Source: Carallia brachiata (Eukaryota; Streptophyta; Magnoliopsida; Malpighiales; Rhizophoraceae). From it: 64,000 nt of DNA. The notes below the pieces were generated by a model. The model ran no database searches. It had not been told where the DNA came from and saw nothing but the letters and a program-made list of their open reading frames with translations. Of this stretch, positions 23,017-35,230 are shown in pieces. A program made the position numbers and the translations under genes. Position 1 is the stretch's first letter, and every line of letters begins with the position of its first letter. Where the stretch lies: NCBI GenBank assembly GCA_021464245.1, contig JADCRB010000018.1, forward strand, positions 3,865,905-3,929,904, in the 5' to 3' direction.

Positions 23017-24537
23017 ATGACGCGCTAGAGGTCTCGAAAAGGCAATACTTTCTTGGGCCATCTTAGATTTGGGTATGCACATGGAAGAAACAACGCATAA
23101 CTGTGAAATAATGCATGTGGAGGCCTTCAATTCAGAGAAAAAGAGAAGCAGGGTACTGATCAGAAGAGGCAACAACAAGGAGATGCGCGTGCACTGGAAG
23201 GGAGCTGCTGCGATGATAGTAGCCATGTGCTTAAACTACTATAATACAAATGGAGAACTACAAGGCATGAGTCAGGAAGATACTACGCAGATTGGTGCAA
23301 TAATTGAGAGAGTGACAGCCAAAAGCCTGCCCTGCTTTGCCTTTGCCCACTGAAAGATTGTAGAACATAATGCACAACTCTCCGAGAAGCTGGAAGAAAC
23401 TGGACTCACACTGTTTGGGCTTGTCGGATTGAAAGACCCATGTCGAACAGGTGTCAGAACAGCAGTCGAAACCCGCAAGAAAGCAGGAGTCAGTGTCAGA
23501 ATGACTACTGGTGATAATGTTCACACAGCAAGGGCTATTGCTATTGAATGTGGGATACTTAATCATGAAGATGATATAGATAAAGCTGTCATACTAGGTG
23601 TCGACTTCAGAAATTACTCAGCTGACCAGAGAAAAGAGAGGATTGATGCAATTCGGGTGATGGCAAGATCATCCCCATTTGACAAGCTTTTGATGGTGCA
23701 ATGCTTAAAGGAGAAAGGCCGTGTGGTAGCAGTCACTGGTGACGGCACGAATGATGCCCCTGCTCTGAAGGAAGCAGACATTGGACTGTCGATGGGAATT
23801 CAAGGCACTGAGGTGGCAAAGGAGAGCTCAGACATAGTCATCTTGGATGATAATTTCACCTCTGTGGTGACAGTGCTGAGGTGGGGAAGGTGTGTCTACA
23901 ACAACATTCAGAAGTTCCTTCAATTTCAGCTGACTGTCAACGTCGCTGCCCTTGTGATCAACTTTGTTGAAGCTGTTTCTTCAGGCAAAGTCCCTCTAAC
24001 GGCAGTGCAGCTTTTGTGGGTAAATCTCGTTATGGACACCTTGGGAGCACTAGCCGTGGCCACTGAGCTTCCCACCAATGACCTCCTGACAAAGCCACCT
24101 GTGGGTAGATCAGAGCCCCTAATCACCAAAGTCATGTTGCTCAAGCCCTTTACCAGGTTACCATATTGCTGACCATGCAATTCAAAGTAGAAGCCATCTT
24201 TGGTGTGGATGCGAAGGTAAAGAACACCCTCATCTTCAATGCTTTTGTTCTCTGTCAAGTTATTAATGAGTTCAATGCAAGAATGCTGGAGAAGCAGAAT
24301 ATTTTCAAGGGATTGCACAAGGACAAGTTGTTCTTATCAATTATTGGATTTACCATCGTTCTTCAAGTGCTGATAGTGGAGCTTCTGAAGAAGTTTGCCG
24401 ATACTGAGAGGCTCAACTGGGGGCAATGGGGTGCTTGCATTGCCATTGGCATGGCGTCTTGGCTGATCGGTTTTCTTGTGAAATGCATCCCAGTTTCAAG
24501 CAAGCAGCTTCCACAAAAGAGAGCATTTGGATCCTGA
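23017..24537 (+). pseudogene. ACA12-like: ACA12/13-type Ca2+-ATPase, copy B (internally deleted)
   Basis: The start region reads ATG ACG CGC TAG, so codon 4 is a stop. After eight codons the sequence jumps directly to the nucleotide-binding domain (KAILSWAILDLGMHMEETTH). Compared with copy C, 1511 bp are gone, with a shared GAAAA at both breakpoints. Further damage includes TGA at 23351 in place of an arginine codon and a deletion of about 13 bp near 24137 that shifts the frame (copy C reads WRNLVAQ there). The C-terminal half, including the hinge TGDGTNDAPALKEAD and the last membrane helices, is still recognisable. The translated remnants are well conserved, so inactivation is fairly recent. 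Confidence 0.93.
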
Positions 24538-25036
24538 AACAAATTGATATGACAAGAAAACTTTGGTTTACTTTAGTTTTCGTAGCTTTCATTACCATTT
24601 GCCGAATCTTTTCAATATGATTATGTGAAACTGTAGATGTCTAATCTTAGTTGCTGGGTTTACATCATTTGTGCTTTTAGTCTTTTTGTCCTTTGCTAGC
24701 TTTCAACTGTTCCTACTTTTAGTTGCGCTAAATTGTAGATGATTACAGAAAATCAACCAAATGGACTTAAGGCATATGGATTCATGTTGTGATACAAGGC
24801 CAATGATGAATTTAACCTATGGACTTTTGACTTCAAACAAACAATGTCCCTCGGAGGAATTGGGATTGTTTCATCACCCATCTCTGCGAGTAATGGCCTG
24901 AACCTCAAGGGACATGGTTCTCTACATGTGGTCCCTTCAGGGCTTACTACGAGATCCCCTCGACTCAATAATCTCTCCCTCATCCGTGCATCTGTGACAC
25001 CGTGTTAAGGCTGTATGTGACAGCTGTTACGTTTTT

Positions 25037-25188
25037 TTTTTTTTCATTAAGAGGTTCATTGAATCGTGAGTTACACAATAGGGGTAACTCTCCCCTCTCA
25101 TAAATCATATCCCTCCCTTCCCAGAATTTGAATTTAAGATTTCTAAAATAAAAATTTTAAATTCTAATTATTAGAACGTGTCTTGAAA
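25037..25188 (-). mobile_element. SINE-like retro-insertion
   Basis: A 152-bp segment starts with a T-run on the plus strand, so its A-tail is on the minus strand. It is flanked by an exact 18-bp direct repeat gacagctgttacgttttt at 25019-25036 and 25189-25206. That is the signature of LINE-mediated insertion. The family was not identified. Confidence 0.7.
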
Positions 25189-25289
25189 GACAGCTGTTAC
25201 GTTTTTCTTTAATGTGCATGATAGGTATTGAGGGTCCAGTAGAGTTCTGTGGCCGCAAACACAAAGGACGCCTTTTTTTGGAAATAAAT

Positions 25290-25485
25290 AATCATATATC
25301 TCTCAGATATTTTAATTTTAAACATATTTCTATTAAATTGTGATTAATATTTTTAAAATAATATTAATAATTTTTAAAATATAAAAATAATAAGTATTTT
25401 TAAAAAATTAATTTTTATTTTAAAAATATCAATCATAATTTTAATCAGAATATCATCTAAGATAAATACACTCAAAATACCAAAC
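25290..25485. repeat. AT-rich hairpin, MITE-like
   Basis: The arm attgtgattaatatttttaa at about 25336 pairs with aaaaatatcaatcataattt at about 25422. The boundary and target duplication are unclear. Confidence 0.45.
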
Positions 25486-26121
25486 ATTTTCTTTTTGAAA
25501 ATTTTGAGCTCGGATGAGAATGAGGACTTTTGGGATTTAACAATATTACATGAAAGCCGGAGAAGGCTAAAATATTGAATGATTTCATCAACTCACTTGG
25601 TGGGGAAAAAGCAAATATTAAAAAATGCTATTGCTTATTAATGAAGGGCTCTATTAGGTGACTATTCAAATATAATCATATTTTCACCATATTTTTTTTA
25701 AAATTTAAATTTAAATATATTTAGTATTACTTATAAATCTTAATTTTCAAAAAAAAAATTTGAAACTTTTTTTTATCTTATTCTAATTTGGCCATATTTT
25801 GGCCCTATGGTATGGCCACTGACTTTTTCCGATTAACAAAATTCAAAGCAAATAATTGCAAAAGGTAAACAAATTAAAAGGTAAAAGCAAGGTGGTGAGG
25901 CGGGAGAAACTGGTGGGGGCAGAATGGCCATTTCATCAGCTCTTGAATAACAAGATTCTTTTGGTCAATGAATCACAAGACTTTCCACAGCCCGAATTGT
26001 GACAGATAAAAAATAGCATTCTCAACTCATTGTCTCAAATAGCCAGTTTATTAATATCATATTCAGAAATAAATTGAAAATTAGACCCTCAACTTTTCTA
26101 AATTTTTTTCTCTCATAAGAG

Positions 26122-26133
<12 letters not shown>

Positions 26134-26177
<44 letters not shown>
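26134..26177. repeat. (AT)n microsatellite
   Basis: About 20 AT units are flanked by an A-run and a T-run. Confidence 0.9.
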
Positions 26178-26185
<8 letters not shown>

Positions 26186-26310
26186 TTTTTCTTGACACTC
26201 ACTTGGCTACACTTTTCCCTTTTTTTTGGTTGGGTACCAACTCACCGAGAATATATGGTGATTGTAAAGCAAACCAAATAGTACAAATAAGCTTTGGTGA
26301 TGGTTGCCTT

Positions 26311-27046
26311 CACCAACCTGAGAGGATCGTCGTAGGGTTTGTTAAGGGAATCAGCTAGAAAGACATAATAATTGCATTAGGTTTATTTATTAACAGTATA
26401 TGTCAAATTTAATATATGAATTATACTCTCTTAGTGCAGCACAAATACGAGTGAGATGGTATTATTGAAATCATTAATTACACATTAATAGTCTTCGTAG
26501 TTAATATTTACGTGCATTCAATTATTATAAGTATACAACTAACCATTACGATATCACAGTAAGATGTTCTGTATACCCTCATAACTGTCCCGTATTAAGT
26601 AACTCGTATCCATGTAACCTTTTTCGTGAATAAATCATCCGCAAGTCCTCTTGCTCCAAACAACAAAAGGATCGAACTTTCTGGTGAGCCAAAAAAATGG
26701 TAAGACCAAAGACCAAAAATAAAACCTACACCACTATTTATGAGAAGGGAGAATCACAAACTCTAGGCCGTACAAGACTTCTGAGCTGTGACAAAAGAAC
26801 GCGTTGAAAAATTAAATGACACAAAAATTTGCATACATAGCGTTCGATTAAGGTTCTACTGTTGAAAATTTGACTCTTACGTCCTGTTTTCCCAACTCAC
26901 ACGATGGGACAGTGTTCATATATATACACCCTCTTGGCTCTTGCCACGTAGCTTTGAGTATCTGATCCATATATTGGCAGCTTAAGCACAGCTGTGAAAG
27001 ATCATGGTCCAACCAGGAAGTTGTTTTAGCTAAGAAGACTGCAATT
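26311..27046. other. Intergenic, probable promoter of the CML relic
   Basis: I see no coding similarity or repeat here. A TATA-like catatatataca lies near 26916, about 130 bp upstream of the CML start codon. Confidence 0.4.
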
Positions 27047-27509
27047 ATGGTGGGAAAAGTTTTAATTGAAAAGCAGATTGACGAGTTTCAGGAAACTTTT
27101 TGCTTACTTGATAAAGATGGAGATGGTATATATGTTCTTTAATTTTCATTTTCCTTTTTCATTTTCTTTTGACCAGACAGAACTTGCCAGCATGGAGTTC
27201 ACTGTCATTTGATATCTTGAGGACCTTTTTTTTTTGTTCAACGCCATATTTCTCCCTCTCTTGTATTTTGAATTTCTTGGAGCTAATTTAGCCAAAGACA
27301 TCAAATTTATGAAAAAGGGATATTATAAAGTTTAATTTGTTTGATTTATTACATTTTTGTTGTTGATAATTTGAGGTTGCATTACCATTGAGGAACTGGC
27401 CACTGCAATCAAGTCAATAGGCCATAACCCGACAGAAGAAGAGTTGCAGAACATGATCAGCGAAGTCGACACGGACGGTAATGGAACGATAGAGTTTTTG
27501 ATAGTTTTA

Positions 27510-27675
27510 TCCCATTTTTTTTTATTTGAATTACAATAAGCTTTTATTTTTTTATGAGGACAGTTTTATCTTTTACAACGAAAAAAAAGAAAACGAACTT
27601 TTTTGTTATAAAAAGTAAAATAATTGTCACAAAAAATAAAAAAAATTCGTTGTAATTCGAACAAAAAAAAAATTC
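27510..27675. mobile_element. Hairpin (MITE-like) element at the CML exon 2 break
   Basis: The arm tatttgaattacaataagc near 27524 is repeated in inverse orientation as cgttgtaattcgaac near 27648. The intervening sequence also pairs, so the whole segment folds on itself. It begins within a few bases of where calmodulin-like coding similarity stops. Confidence 0.6.
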
Positions 27676-27956
27676 AGGCAACAATTTTTAATACTCTACT
27701 TTTATTGTTTTATATTGGTTCTATGAGTGGATCGGAAATTCTAACACTTAATGGCTCGGTGGCCACTATTATATACATAAAAATTATACCTTTTCTCCTA
27801 TTGCCTTTCCGAAAATGGAAATCTTATTTTTGTCTACAAAGAGATGGTAAGACCATCATGTGAGGAAGGAGCTGAGAGAGGAACTGGGTTCGAGTTGATG
27901 CCCAAATGGAAATCCTGTTATTACATGGACAATTGCATTAATTCGTTCACTTGTAG

Positions 27957-30191
27957 TTTTTTTTTTTTTGATAAGTCACGTGTGTATATTCCGTTGAATA
28001 TAAAAATTGTACATGAGTCCTTCACCACCCAGTTAAGGGATGGTGGTGCAAAAAACAATCATGGGGTTATATGCAAATTACCCCAAACTGAAACCTGAGA
28101 TTACAAAAAGGAATTAATCACCATGAAGAAGCCATTTTAGAATGAGATACTCCTCATTGCAAAGCATCAACCGAAATGAGAAGGGGTTGGGCGGGAGATC
28201 AATGTCAACTGCTTTCAGCCAAGAGTACACTCGAGAGCAAATATAACATCTTAGAGAATAGACTATTTTATTTCAGCAACCTGAAAAATCTTCTTGTTTC
28301 TCTCTAACCATATGCTCCAAAGCAGAGCAAAAAATAGAGTTGTCCACACTTTCTTAGAGTCTTTTCCAGTTACTGAGCCATTCCATTGCAAAAATGGGTC
28401 TGTGAGGAACTTAGGAACACACCAACTTAAGCCCCACCAATTAAGAATAGAACACCAAAGTCTCCAAGAGATTTTGCAATGAATAAAATGATGGGGGCAT
28501 GTTTCAATATCCTCAACACAGAAACAACAAAAACTCTGGTGATCCATAATGATTCCCCTTTTGAGTAATGTACTCCTAGTGCAAATTCTATCCAAGAATG
28601 TCATCCAAGCAAAGATTTCAACCTTTGCAGGGGCCAAACCAAGCCAAACCTTCGGAATGAAGCCTCCACCAGGCAGTGGAAACAGCTTTAAGAGCTCTGT
28701 ATAGAATGATTTAACACTATCGCCTCCAGATTTATTTAAAATCCAAATCAAAGAGTCTTCAACGTGAGGAACAAGATGGATTGAATCAATATCTACTAGC
28801 AACTCGTTCACCACAGAAATTTCCCGATCTATAAGACCATGTCTCCATTTTAAATCCCAAAGCCATTTTCCATTAGACCACCGACCATACTCCTAAACAG
28901 AGATTTCCTTATTCACTGATGGTGCCAAGAGTCTTGGAAATCTAGAACCAAGAGCAGAGTCACCTACCGAAAGATCCAGCCAGAATTTAATAAGCTTTCC
29001 ATTGCCAAGTGAGGTTCGAACTCCATATTCCACAACCCTTTTGGTGATTGCATCAAAGTTGGCTGATTTAATTATTTCTCCCCACACTCTAGATGTATTA
29101 TTAATGTCAAACTTTGGCCACCAGCAAAGCGAAGAATTTTTGTATTTTGAGTCAATAATCTACCTCCATAAAGAGTCTTTCTCCTTTGTATATCTCCACA
29201 TCCATTTAAAGAGCAATGCTTGGTTTTTAGGAAGCAAGAAACCACCCACCCCAAGGCCCCCTTCTTTCTTTGGCTTACAAATAACATCCCAACTAATCAT
29301 GCATAATTTTTGTTTTTCTACATCACCACTCCAAAAGAAGCGTCGTTGCAAAAATGTAATTTTCTTTGCCACTAAACGCAGAACTCTAAAGATTGAGAGA
29401 TAGTATAGGGGAAGAGAGGAGTGTACCGTTTTGATGAGTGTGAGCCTTCCTGCAGTGGACAGCAGTTTCCCTTTCCAAGCAGCCAACCTGCTTCTAATTT
29501 TTGCAATGATGGGATCCCAAGTGGCTTTCTTTTGTGGATTAGCTCAGAGAGGGAGTCCAAGCTATTTGCTGGGTAGGTTCTCAACTTTAGTTCTAAGTGC
29601 AGCAACAACTGATGCAAGCCAATGAGTATCAACATTGATTCCCACAATTGAGCTCTTAATGAAATTTACTTTCAAGCCAGACCCTAGCTCAAAGCAACGA
29701 AGGATCCTTGTCAAATTCGTGAGACTAGCCCTCTCCGGTTTAGCAAAAATAATTGTGTTATCTACAAATTGTAGATGAGTTAAAGAAAAGGTAGAGTTTG
29801 ATCCATGGATAGTAATTGCCTCAAAGAGATTCTGCTCACAACCATTATGTAGCAACCGAGAGAGCCCCTCTGCAGCTAAGATGAAGAGAAAAGGAGACAG
29901 CGGATCTCCTTGTCTTAGACTTCGCTGAAGATGTATTTTAGGAGTTGGAGATCCATTAACCAACACAGAAATGCGGGCTGTTGAGATACACTGATGGATC
30001 CAAAGACACCATTTTTCACCAAAACCATATGATGCAGGACATTATCTAAATAGCTCCAACACACGGAATCAAAAGCCTTATGAAAATCAAGTTTAAATAT
30101 CACCGTAGGTTGTTTATTTTTTGCTGAGCTATAAATCAATTCCGTGGCCATCAATTCTGTGCCGAGCTATGCAGGACATTATCTCAATTTT
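27957..30191 (-). mobile_element. 5'-truncated LINE with 12-bp target duplication
   Basis: This is a non-LTR retrotransposon on the minus strand. It starts on the plus strand with a T-run (its A-tail) and is flanked by exact copies of gttcacttgtag at 27945-27956 and 30192-30203. Translated pieces, 5' to 3': KLDFHKAFDSVCWSYLDNV (reverse transcriptase, about 30100); LRQGDPLSPFLFILAAEGL (about 29910); the catalytic box altered to FVDNTI (about 29770); WKGKLLSTAGRLTLIKTV (about 29470); and a zf-RVT end LGLAPAKVEIFAWMTFLDR (about 28650). Frames shift several times. The endonuclease is missing. It lies within the CML relic. Confidence 0.92.
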
Positions 30192-30255
30192 GTTCACTTG
30201 TAGTTGCTTTCATATTGCTAAAGATGCTCACATTAATCAATAGAATCAGCATTGG

Positions 30256-30386
30256 AACCACTAGATATAGTCTAGTGGTCATTAAATTTAATATTTAAAG
30301 TTGGGTTTCAAATATCAAATCTCACTTATAGAAAATACCTCTTCCCGAGCCAACTACACTAAAAAAAAAAAAAAAAAAAAACAAAC
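30256..30386 (+). mobile_element. tRNA-derived SINE
   Basis: A 131-bp segment ends in an A-run of about 20. It is flanked by agaatcagcattgg (30242-30255) and agaatcatcattgg (30387-30400), which differ at one base. Its head resembles RNA polymerase III A and B boxes (tagtctagtggt and gggtttcaaatat). Confidence 0.78.
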
Positions 30387-33300
30387 AGAATCATCATTGG
30401 CAGTATACAAAATTATTTTCTTGATTGACTTCTTTGTTTTTATATTTGGATTTGTGGCATGCAGTTGAGGCATGTAATGATGAACTTGGGAGAGAAAATC
30501 ACCGATGAAGAGCTAGAGCTGATGATTAAGGAGGCTGATATGGATGGAGATGGACAAGTTAATTATGAGGAATTCGTCAGAATGATGCTGGCTGGCGTTT
30601 AATCGAATTCATCCATTTTTTAAATTTATTATAAGGGACACTACTAAAATGTAAAAGAAATTCTATATGTGGAATTAGCGAAGGAGTAGAAAACCACAGA
30701 ATGTGCTAGCGTGTGGGGTAATACTTATACAGGGATTCAATTCAAACCAGCAAATTTGGAAATTGACTTGTAGACTTAAAAAAAAAAAAAATCCCTTGTA
30801 CGTAGAATATACAAACGGATATAATTTTCTTGTGTCTTTTCCTTTTTAAATATTAATCTAATATTGCACTCTAAAAGTTATAAGATCGAAATAAGAAAAA
30901 TTACCTCTCAATAAAAATATGAATAATGTTCTGTGTACTAAAAATACCTTTATTTTTTTTTTAAAGAATCAATTTTTGTGTGTCCTTTCCTAGTTTGAAA
31001 ACTAAAGTTGGTGATGAAAACGCGTTTTTTATTGTCAAACTAAGCTCCATGTGAAGAACTGAAAGTCAAACCACTTCAATTTTGTCACATACTTCGTTGG
31101 TTCCTTTCATGCTATGAGATCCTGTGGTTTAGTCCCCTTTTTTTGGATCATTTGTCTCCTTCTCTTGCATCAATTATAGCGTGCTTGAGACTGGTTTGGT
31201 TCAGGATCTTGGGACTAATTTACAATTATGTTGACAGGATTTGCAATAAGTGAGATACAATATAATACAACAAAACTAAAATGTATTTTTAATAACTGGT
31301 TGTACATTGATCACACTTAATGTCACATTTTACTTGTGTTGTTACACATTGTGTGTTTTTTTGACAGAAAACTTTAAAATTTCAAAAAAAAAAAAAAACC
31401 ACTGTCTCCCGCAGAGCCCACAGTACCCGTCTGCTCCCTATACAAATTACCCGTCCATGTATGTTTTCCGATTTACAAATAACAATATCCTTGTAATTGT
31501 AACTTGTCACTGATTATAGCAATAGAAAAGCTAGAAGGGTCAAGATTCCAATTGCACTATGGACTACATGAACATAGATAATTTTTTTTTTATTTTTATA
31601 AATCTCATACAACTTTTTTTTTTAATAGTAAAATTTAAAACTATTAAAATAGAGATTTAAGTTATAATCATGTTATGTCGAGACAACAATGGACTGGCGA
31701 CTTCGTGGCTTGGACCAGTTTCCTGTCACACGAGTAATGGGCTCTTCCTTTGTCGACAAACTGAACAGGCCGATTCCAGGGCCAAGCGTGAAAGCCTAGC
31801 CTACATGCCCCCTCCCATTTATCGACCTTCATGGGCCCGGTTGGCTAGAGCCGTCCCATCCATACGAATTTTGGATGAGGATTGAAGATTTTCCTTGCAG
31901 TTTCCACCGCAACTTGCACCCAAATGGAGGCCGAAGCCTAATTCCTTTCTTTTTTTTTTTTTTTGAACAAAAATTCCATTATACTAGGGAATCGTCAACA
32001 ATGCAACTTCGAATCAAGTACTTTTCCTGGAAAGAGTGTTCCCACCGAAGAAAGTTTTTTGGCGTGTTAAAGAATCTTCAATTAAGAAATTTTTTTTATT
32101 GTAATTCGAATAAAATTCTGAGACAATCAGTCCATAAACAAGAGGATCCTGTTATCAATGCAATATTGATTCTAACTCTCAACCAATTAATATTAGGATC
32201 CTGTTAGTATTGCAATATATATTTGTGTACAGAGAGCGCGTAAGCACATAAATTTTGTACCTCCCACCTGGATAGAATATGCCGATGAATAAGCTAAACT
32301 ATGCCAGTTGGTCTTATTGCAGTATTGATTAAAGTCAAAATTCTCTTAATTGTAGATTCCCTGACACGGTGCCTTGCTAGCCAGATGTGGACCAATTTAA
32401 GAGGAAGGGTGTTCTTTCGTCGGTGGAACTGGAACCCACTACATATGTGCGCTATTTTCCAAGCTTAGGTTGAATGCTCTTATTTTTAAGACTATCATGT
32501 GTTTTAGAGAGTAAAACGATAAAAATATATAATTAATTTAATAATTTATTTATTATTTTTTTAAATTTTAGTATATTTTTTATAAACTAATATTACAGAT
32601 TTCACGTACTAAATTTTATATTCACAATTATGTGACTAAATAGCTTTTCATTTTAGAGAATGCATAGAGAGAACTATCTGCTATTATCATTAAAAAAAAT
32701 AAGTTAGCATGAAGCGAAAATTTGTGCTGAAAATATGAAAGGGAACAAGAAATTATTAAAAATTCCCATTAAATAGACAGGGAAAATAGGAAACAAGGGT
32801 TGACGTGTTGTAATCGGCCATATTTTTCATTGTAAACTAGACGTTTAATTTTTGTAATAATAAATGAAGGTAATTTTTTTTTTTTTTTTTACAAATTTTA
32901 AGTGACTGGTTGCAAAAAAAAAAAATCAGTTGCAATATATCGCTCCCATGTCTCCTATTTTTTAGGTGCACATATATTCTCTTATTATTAAAACACTTGG
33001 TGAATAACATGATCAGAACCTAGAAGTATATATGACAAAGTGCGCATTGAAAGAGATTATTAGATCGATTCATTCTATCTAATCAATTCAAATATTAGAT
33101 AGAGATTAGTTTTGATAAAATTTATTTTGACTGGAAATCTTGATTAATTGATATTCACTAATGAAGGAAGATCTCTCGATTTAGGTTTAAAATTCCTTTT
33201 AGCAAACACTTTACTGCATCACCATCAATGCAATGCATTTGGTACTCGACACTCCTGTGACATAAAGGTGAGAGATTGAAGTCACAGAATCAATCTCCCT

Positions 33301-33434
33301 GTAAATTACGTCAAACTTATTCTCTAAGCCCTGCCGGAGGAGCTTGATACAATTTTTTCAAATAATAACCACCATATCATTTGCATAGTCAGTCATACGT
33401 TTTGCTTTGTAAAAAGTTCGAAGAAACACCAAGG

Positions 33435-33436
<2 letters not shown>

Positions 33437-33461
<25 letters not shown>
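33437..33461. repeat. (AT)n microsatellite
   Basis: About 12 AT units follow ccaaggat. Confidence 0.85.
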
Positions 33462-33466
<5 letters not shown>

Positions 33467-33727
33467 TTTTCTTTTTGCATTGTATGAAAGGAACTATGAA
33501 AAGAGAACTAGCAAAACTTAAAAGTAAAAAGTTATTCACTTTGTTTATTATACGTACCAAAGATAAAGGGGAACTATTTCGTAAAAAAATGTTCTGATGC
33601 TTATTCGAGATATAATTCACCTTAATTTTCTCCTTTCCACGTTCGATTAATGTGAATTCAATTATGCTTTCTGCCGCTAGAAAAAAGATTCTGGCAATAC
33701 TTTTGGAGAAGAAAATGAAATAAATGG

Positions 33728-33797
33728 AGAAACCGAGACCTCTGGTTAAACGAACTCAGACTCTTACCATCTAAACCAGCGCCTGTTGGTAGAAGCA
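33728..33797 (-). mobile_element. SINE head fragment
   Basis: On the minus strand, accaacaggcgctggtttag and aaccagaggtctcgg match the head of the SINE found at 48890 and 60728. The tail is absent. Confidence 0.55.
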
Positions 33798-35230
33798 ATA
33801 TTATTATATTAACATCTTTAATTGCCTTTTTTTTTTCCCTGGAAAGTAATCAGACTAAGAAACACGTTGATGAGTATTCGACCTTTTTTTTCTCTTGATG
33901 GGGTCTAATACTTAACTTTGAAGTTTCATCAATGGTGATTGCAAATTTCCTCGAAGGTTTCCTTTTGGAATTTCGCTTGCTAATGTTCTCAATTGGCCAA
34001 CTTTCATGTTTTTGAAATGTTAAAACTTAAACTTTCATCTTAAAGTTTTAAGTTATATTTTGGCAATGAATATATAAGATTTATAAGAGCGAAGAAACTA
34101 TACTCATTTAATGAAGTTCTTGATAGATTAATTAAGAATCTAAATATTCATTTCGAAATATCACGTTTGAAACTCTGAAAAAAAAGGGCATTTATGAAAT
34201 CTATGCCATACGTGATGCGGCCGCGTTTGGTTCTATGGGCTAACATTCGGTTGGCCGAACATAACTTAGGCCGAACGTAACTTACTCACCACGAACTTCA
34301 GCTTGTAACCGAGTGGGGCATTAAGAGATTGTGTTGTTATGGAAAATCCAAGTAAAACTCTTCTTCTTTTTTTTTTTTTTTGAAGTAAAGATGATAGTTT
34401 ATAAGTTAAAAAGAGAACAGATAAAAAAACATTGAAAATTTGAACTCTAAATCCCAAAAATCAGCAAGAACAGAGCAGAAGTAGTACAAAGTGGATCACA
34501 ATGTGCACCGAATTGTCAAGGGAGAAAAAAGATAAAAGGTCAAGGAGTCTTTTAAGAACACGCTCCAGTGATTAAAATTTAAACCTTTTTTCTTAAAAAG
34601 TTGATTTATGAGAATTAAAAAAATTATTTCAGTTGTATAATTTATGGTCGGATAAGCCTCATAATGGATAAAAGAAAATTTGGCTTTGGACGATGAACCT
34701 TAAGTTAACCAGATAGGAGTGACGGAAAGGGACGACCGCTTCTTGATAGCACAGGAAAATGGATTTGGTTTACGATTCAATCTATTTCTAACACCAGGCA
34801 AAGTCCGACATTAAATAGAGTAAATACCAGGTTAGTTCACTAAAATATGGGTATCAATTCCTTCTGGAACTAGGGTAAGTTTTATCAACAGAGTCAAGTT
34901 GACTATCTTGGATGTACGTGGATTTACGAATTGTCTCATCTAAATTTTTAATCTCCGATACATAATTACAATTAAAGATAGAGAAAAAAAATGTGCATCA
35001 AATAGTAATGATAGGACGCGTAACTTTCGTCAAGAACAAATCTAATAGACCCCGTTCATGAGATGAAACTTATTAATCTAATGTTAGACGATTAAAAGAA
35101 TTAGTTCTGTGCCCACCCATTTATATGTATCTAACGGTTCTTGTCTATAGATCGATCTTAGGAGTTTTAGATCCGACACGATCACAATTGATGTTATAAT
35201 GAATGACCATCCAAATCCGGAGTAAAGTTA

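Larger units (their letters stand above)
24538..26310. other. 3' flank of copy B
   Basis: The first 350 bp match the 3' flanks of copies C, D and E. A second matching stretch at 25860-26020 (gtgaggcgggagaaactggt) and a third at 26190-26300 correspond to 41140, 49820 and 61700. Between them are a SINE-like insert, a hairpin and an AT microsatellite. No gene was seen. Confidence 0.6.
27047..30602 (+). pseudogene. CML8-like: Calmodulin-like (CML8/11-type) gene, third EF-hand lost
   Basis: Calmodulin-like proteins bind Ca2+ through paired EF-hands. Exon 1 (27047-27125) encodes MVGKVLIEKQIDEFQETFCL and the start of EF-hand 1, DKDGDG. Exon 2 (from 27376) completes it ([15 protein letters not shown]) and encodes most of EF-hand 2, [10 protein letters not shown]. 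It then runs at about 27498 into unrelated AT-rich hairpin DNA, losing the twelfth loop residue. The final exon (30465-30602) encodes [22 protein letters not shown]-hand 4 [12 protein letters not shown] and the stop. The sequence for the linker and EF-hand 3 was not found between 27500 and 30464. A LINE and a SINE occupy that interval. The start and terminal exon look well kept, so loss may be recent; a short aberrant transcript remains possible. Confidence 0.82.
30603..35230. other. Long intergenic stretch between CML and copy C
   Basis: This is AT-rich DNA without supportable genes. It contains an (AT)n run at 33437-33461, a SINE head at 33728-33797, and a less AT-rich patch at 31675-31910 with no recognisable protein. 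From about 34210 short stretches resemble the ATPase flanks (gcctaac/aacataactta-type phrases). Confidence 0.5.

Noticed and set aside
31670..31885. Less AT-rich patch with a 71-codon ORF
   Set aside because: No protein family features and no repeat structure were seen; there is not enough to call a gene.
33728..33797. Possible tRNA gene on the minus strand
   Set aside because: Its match to the SINE heads at 48890 and 60728 explains the tRNA-like phrases; a full cloverleaf is lacking.
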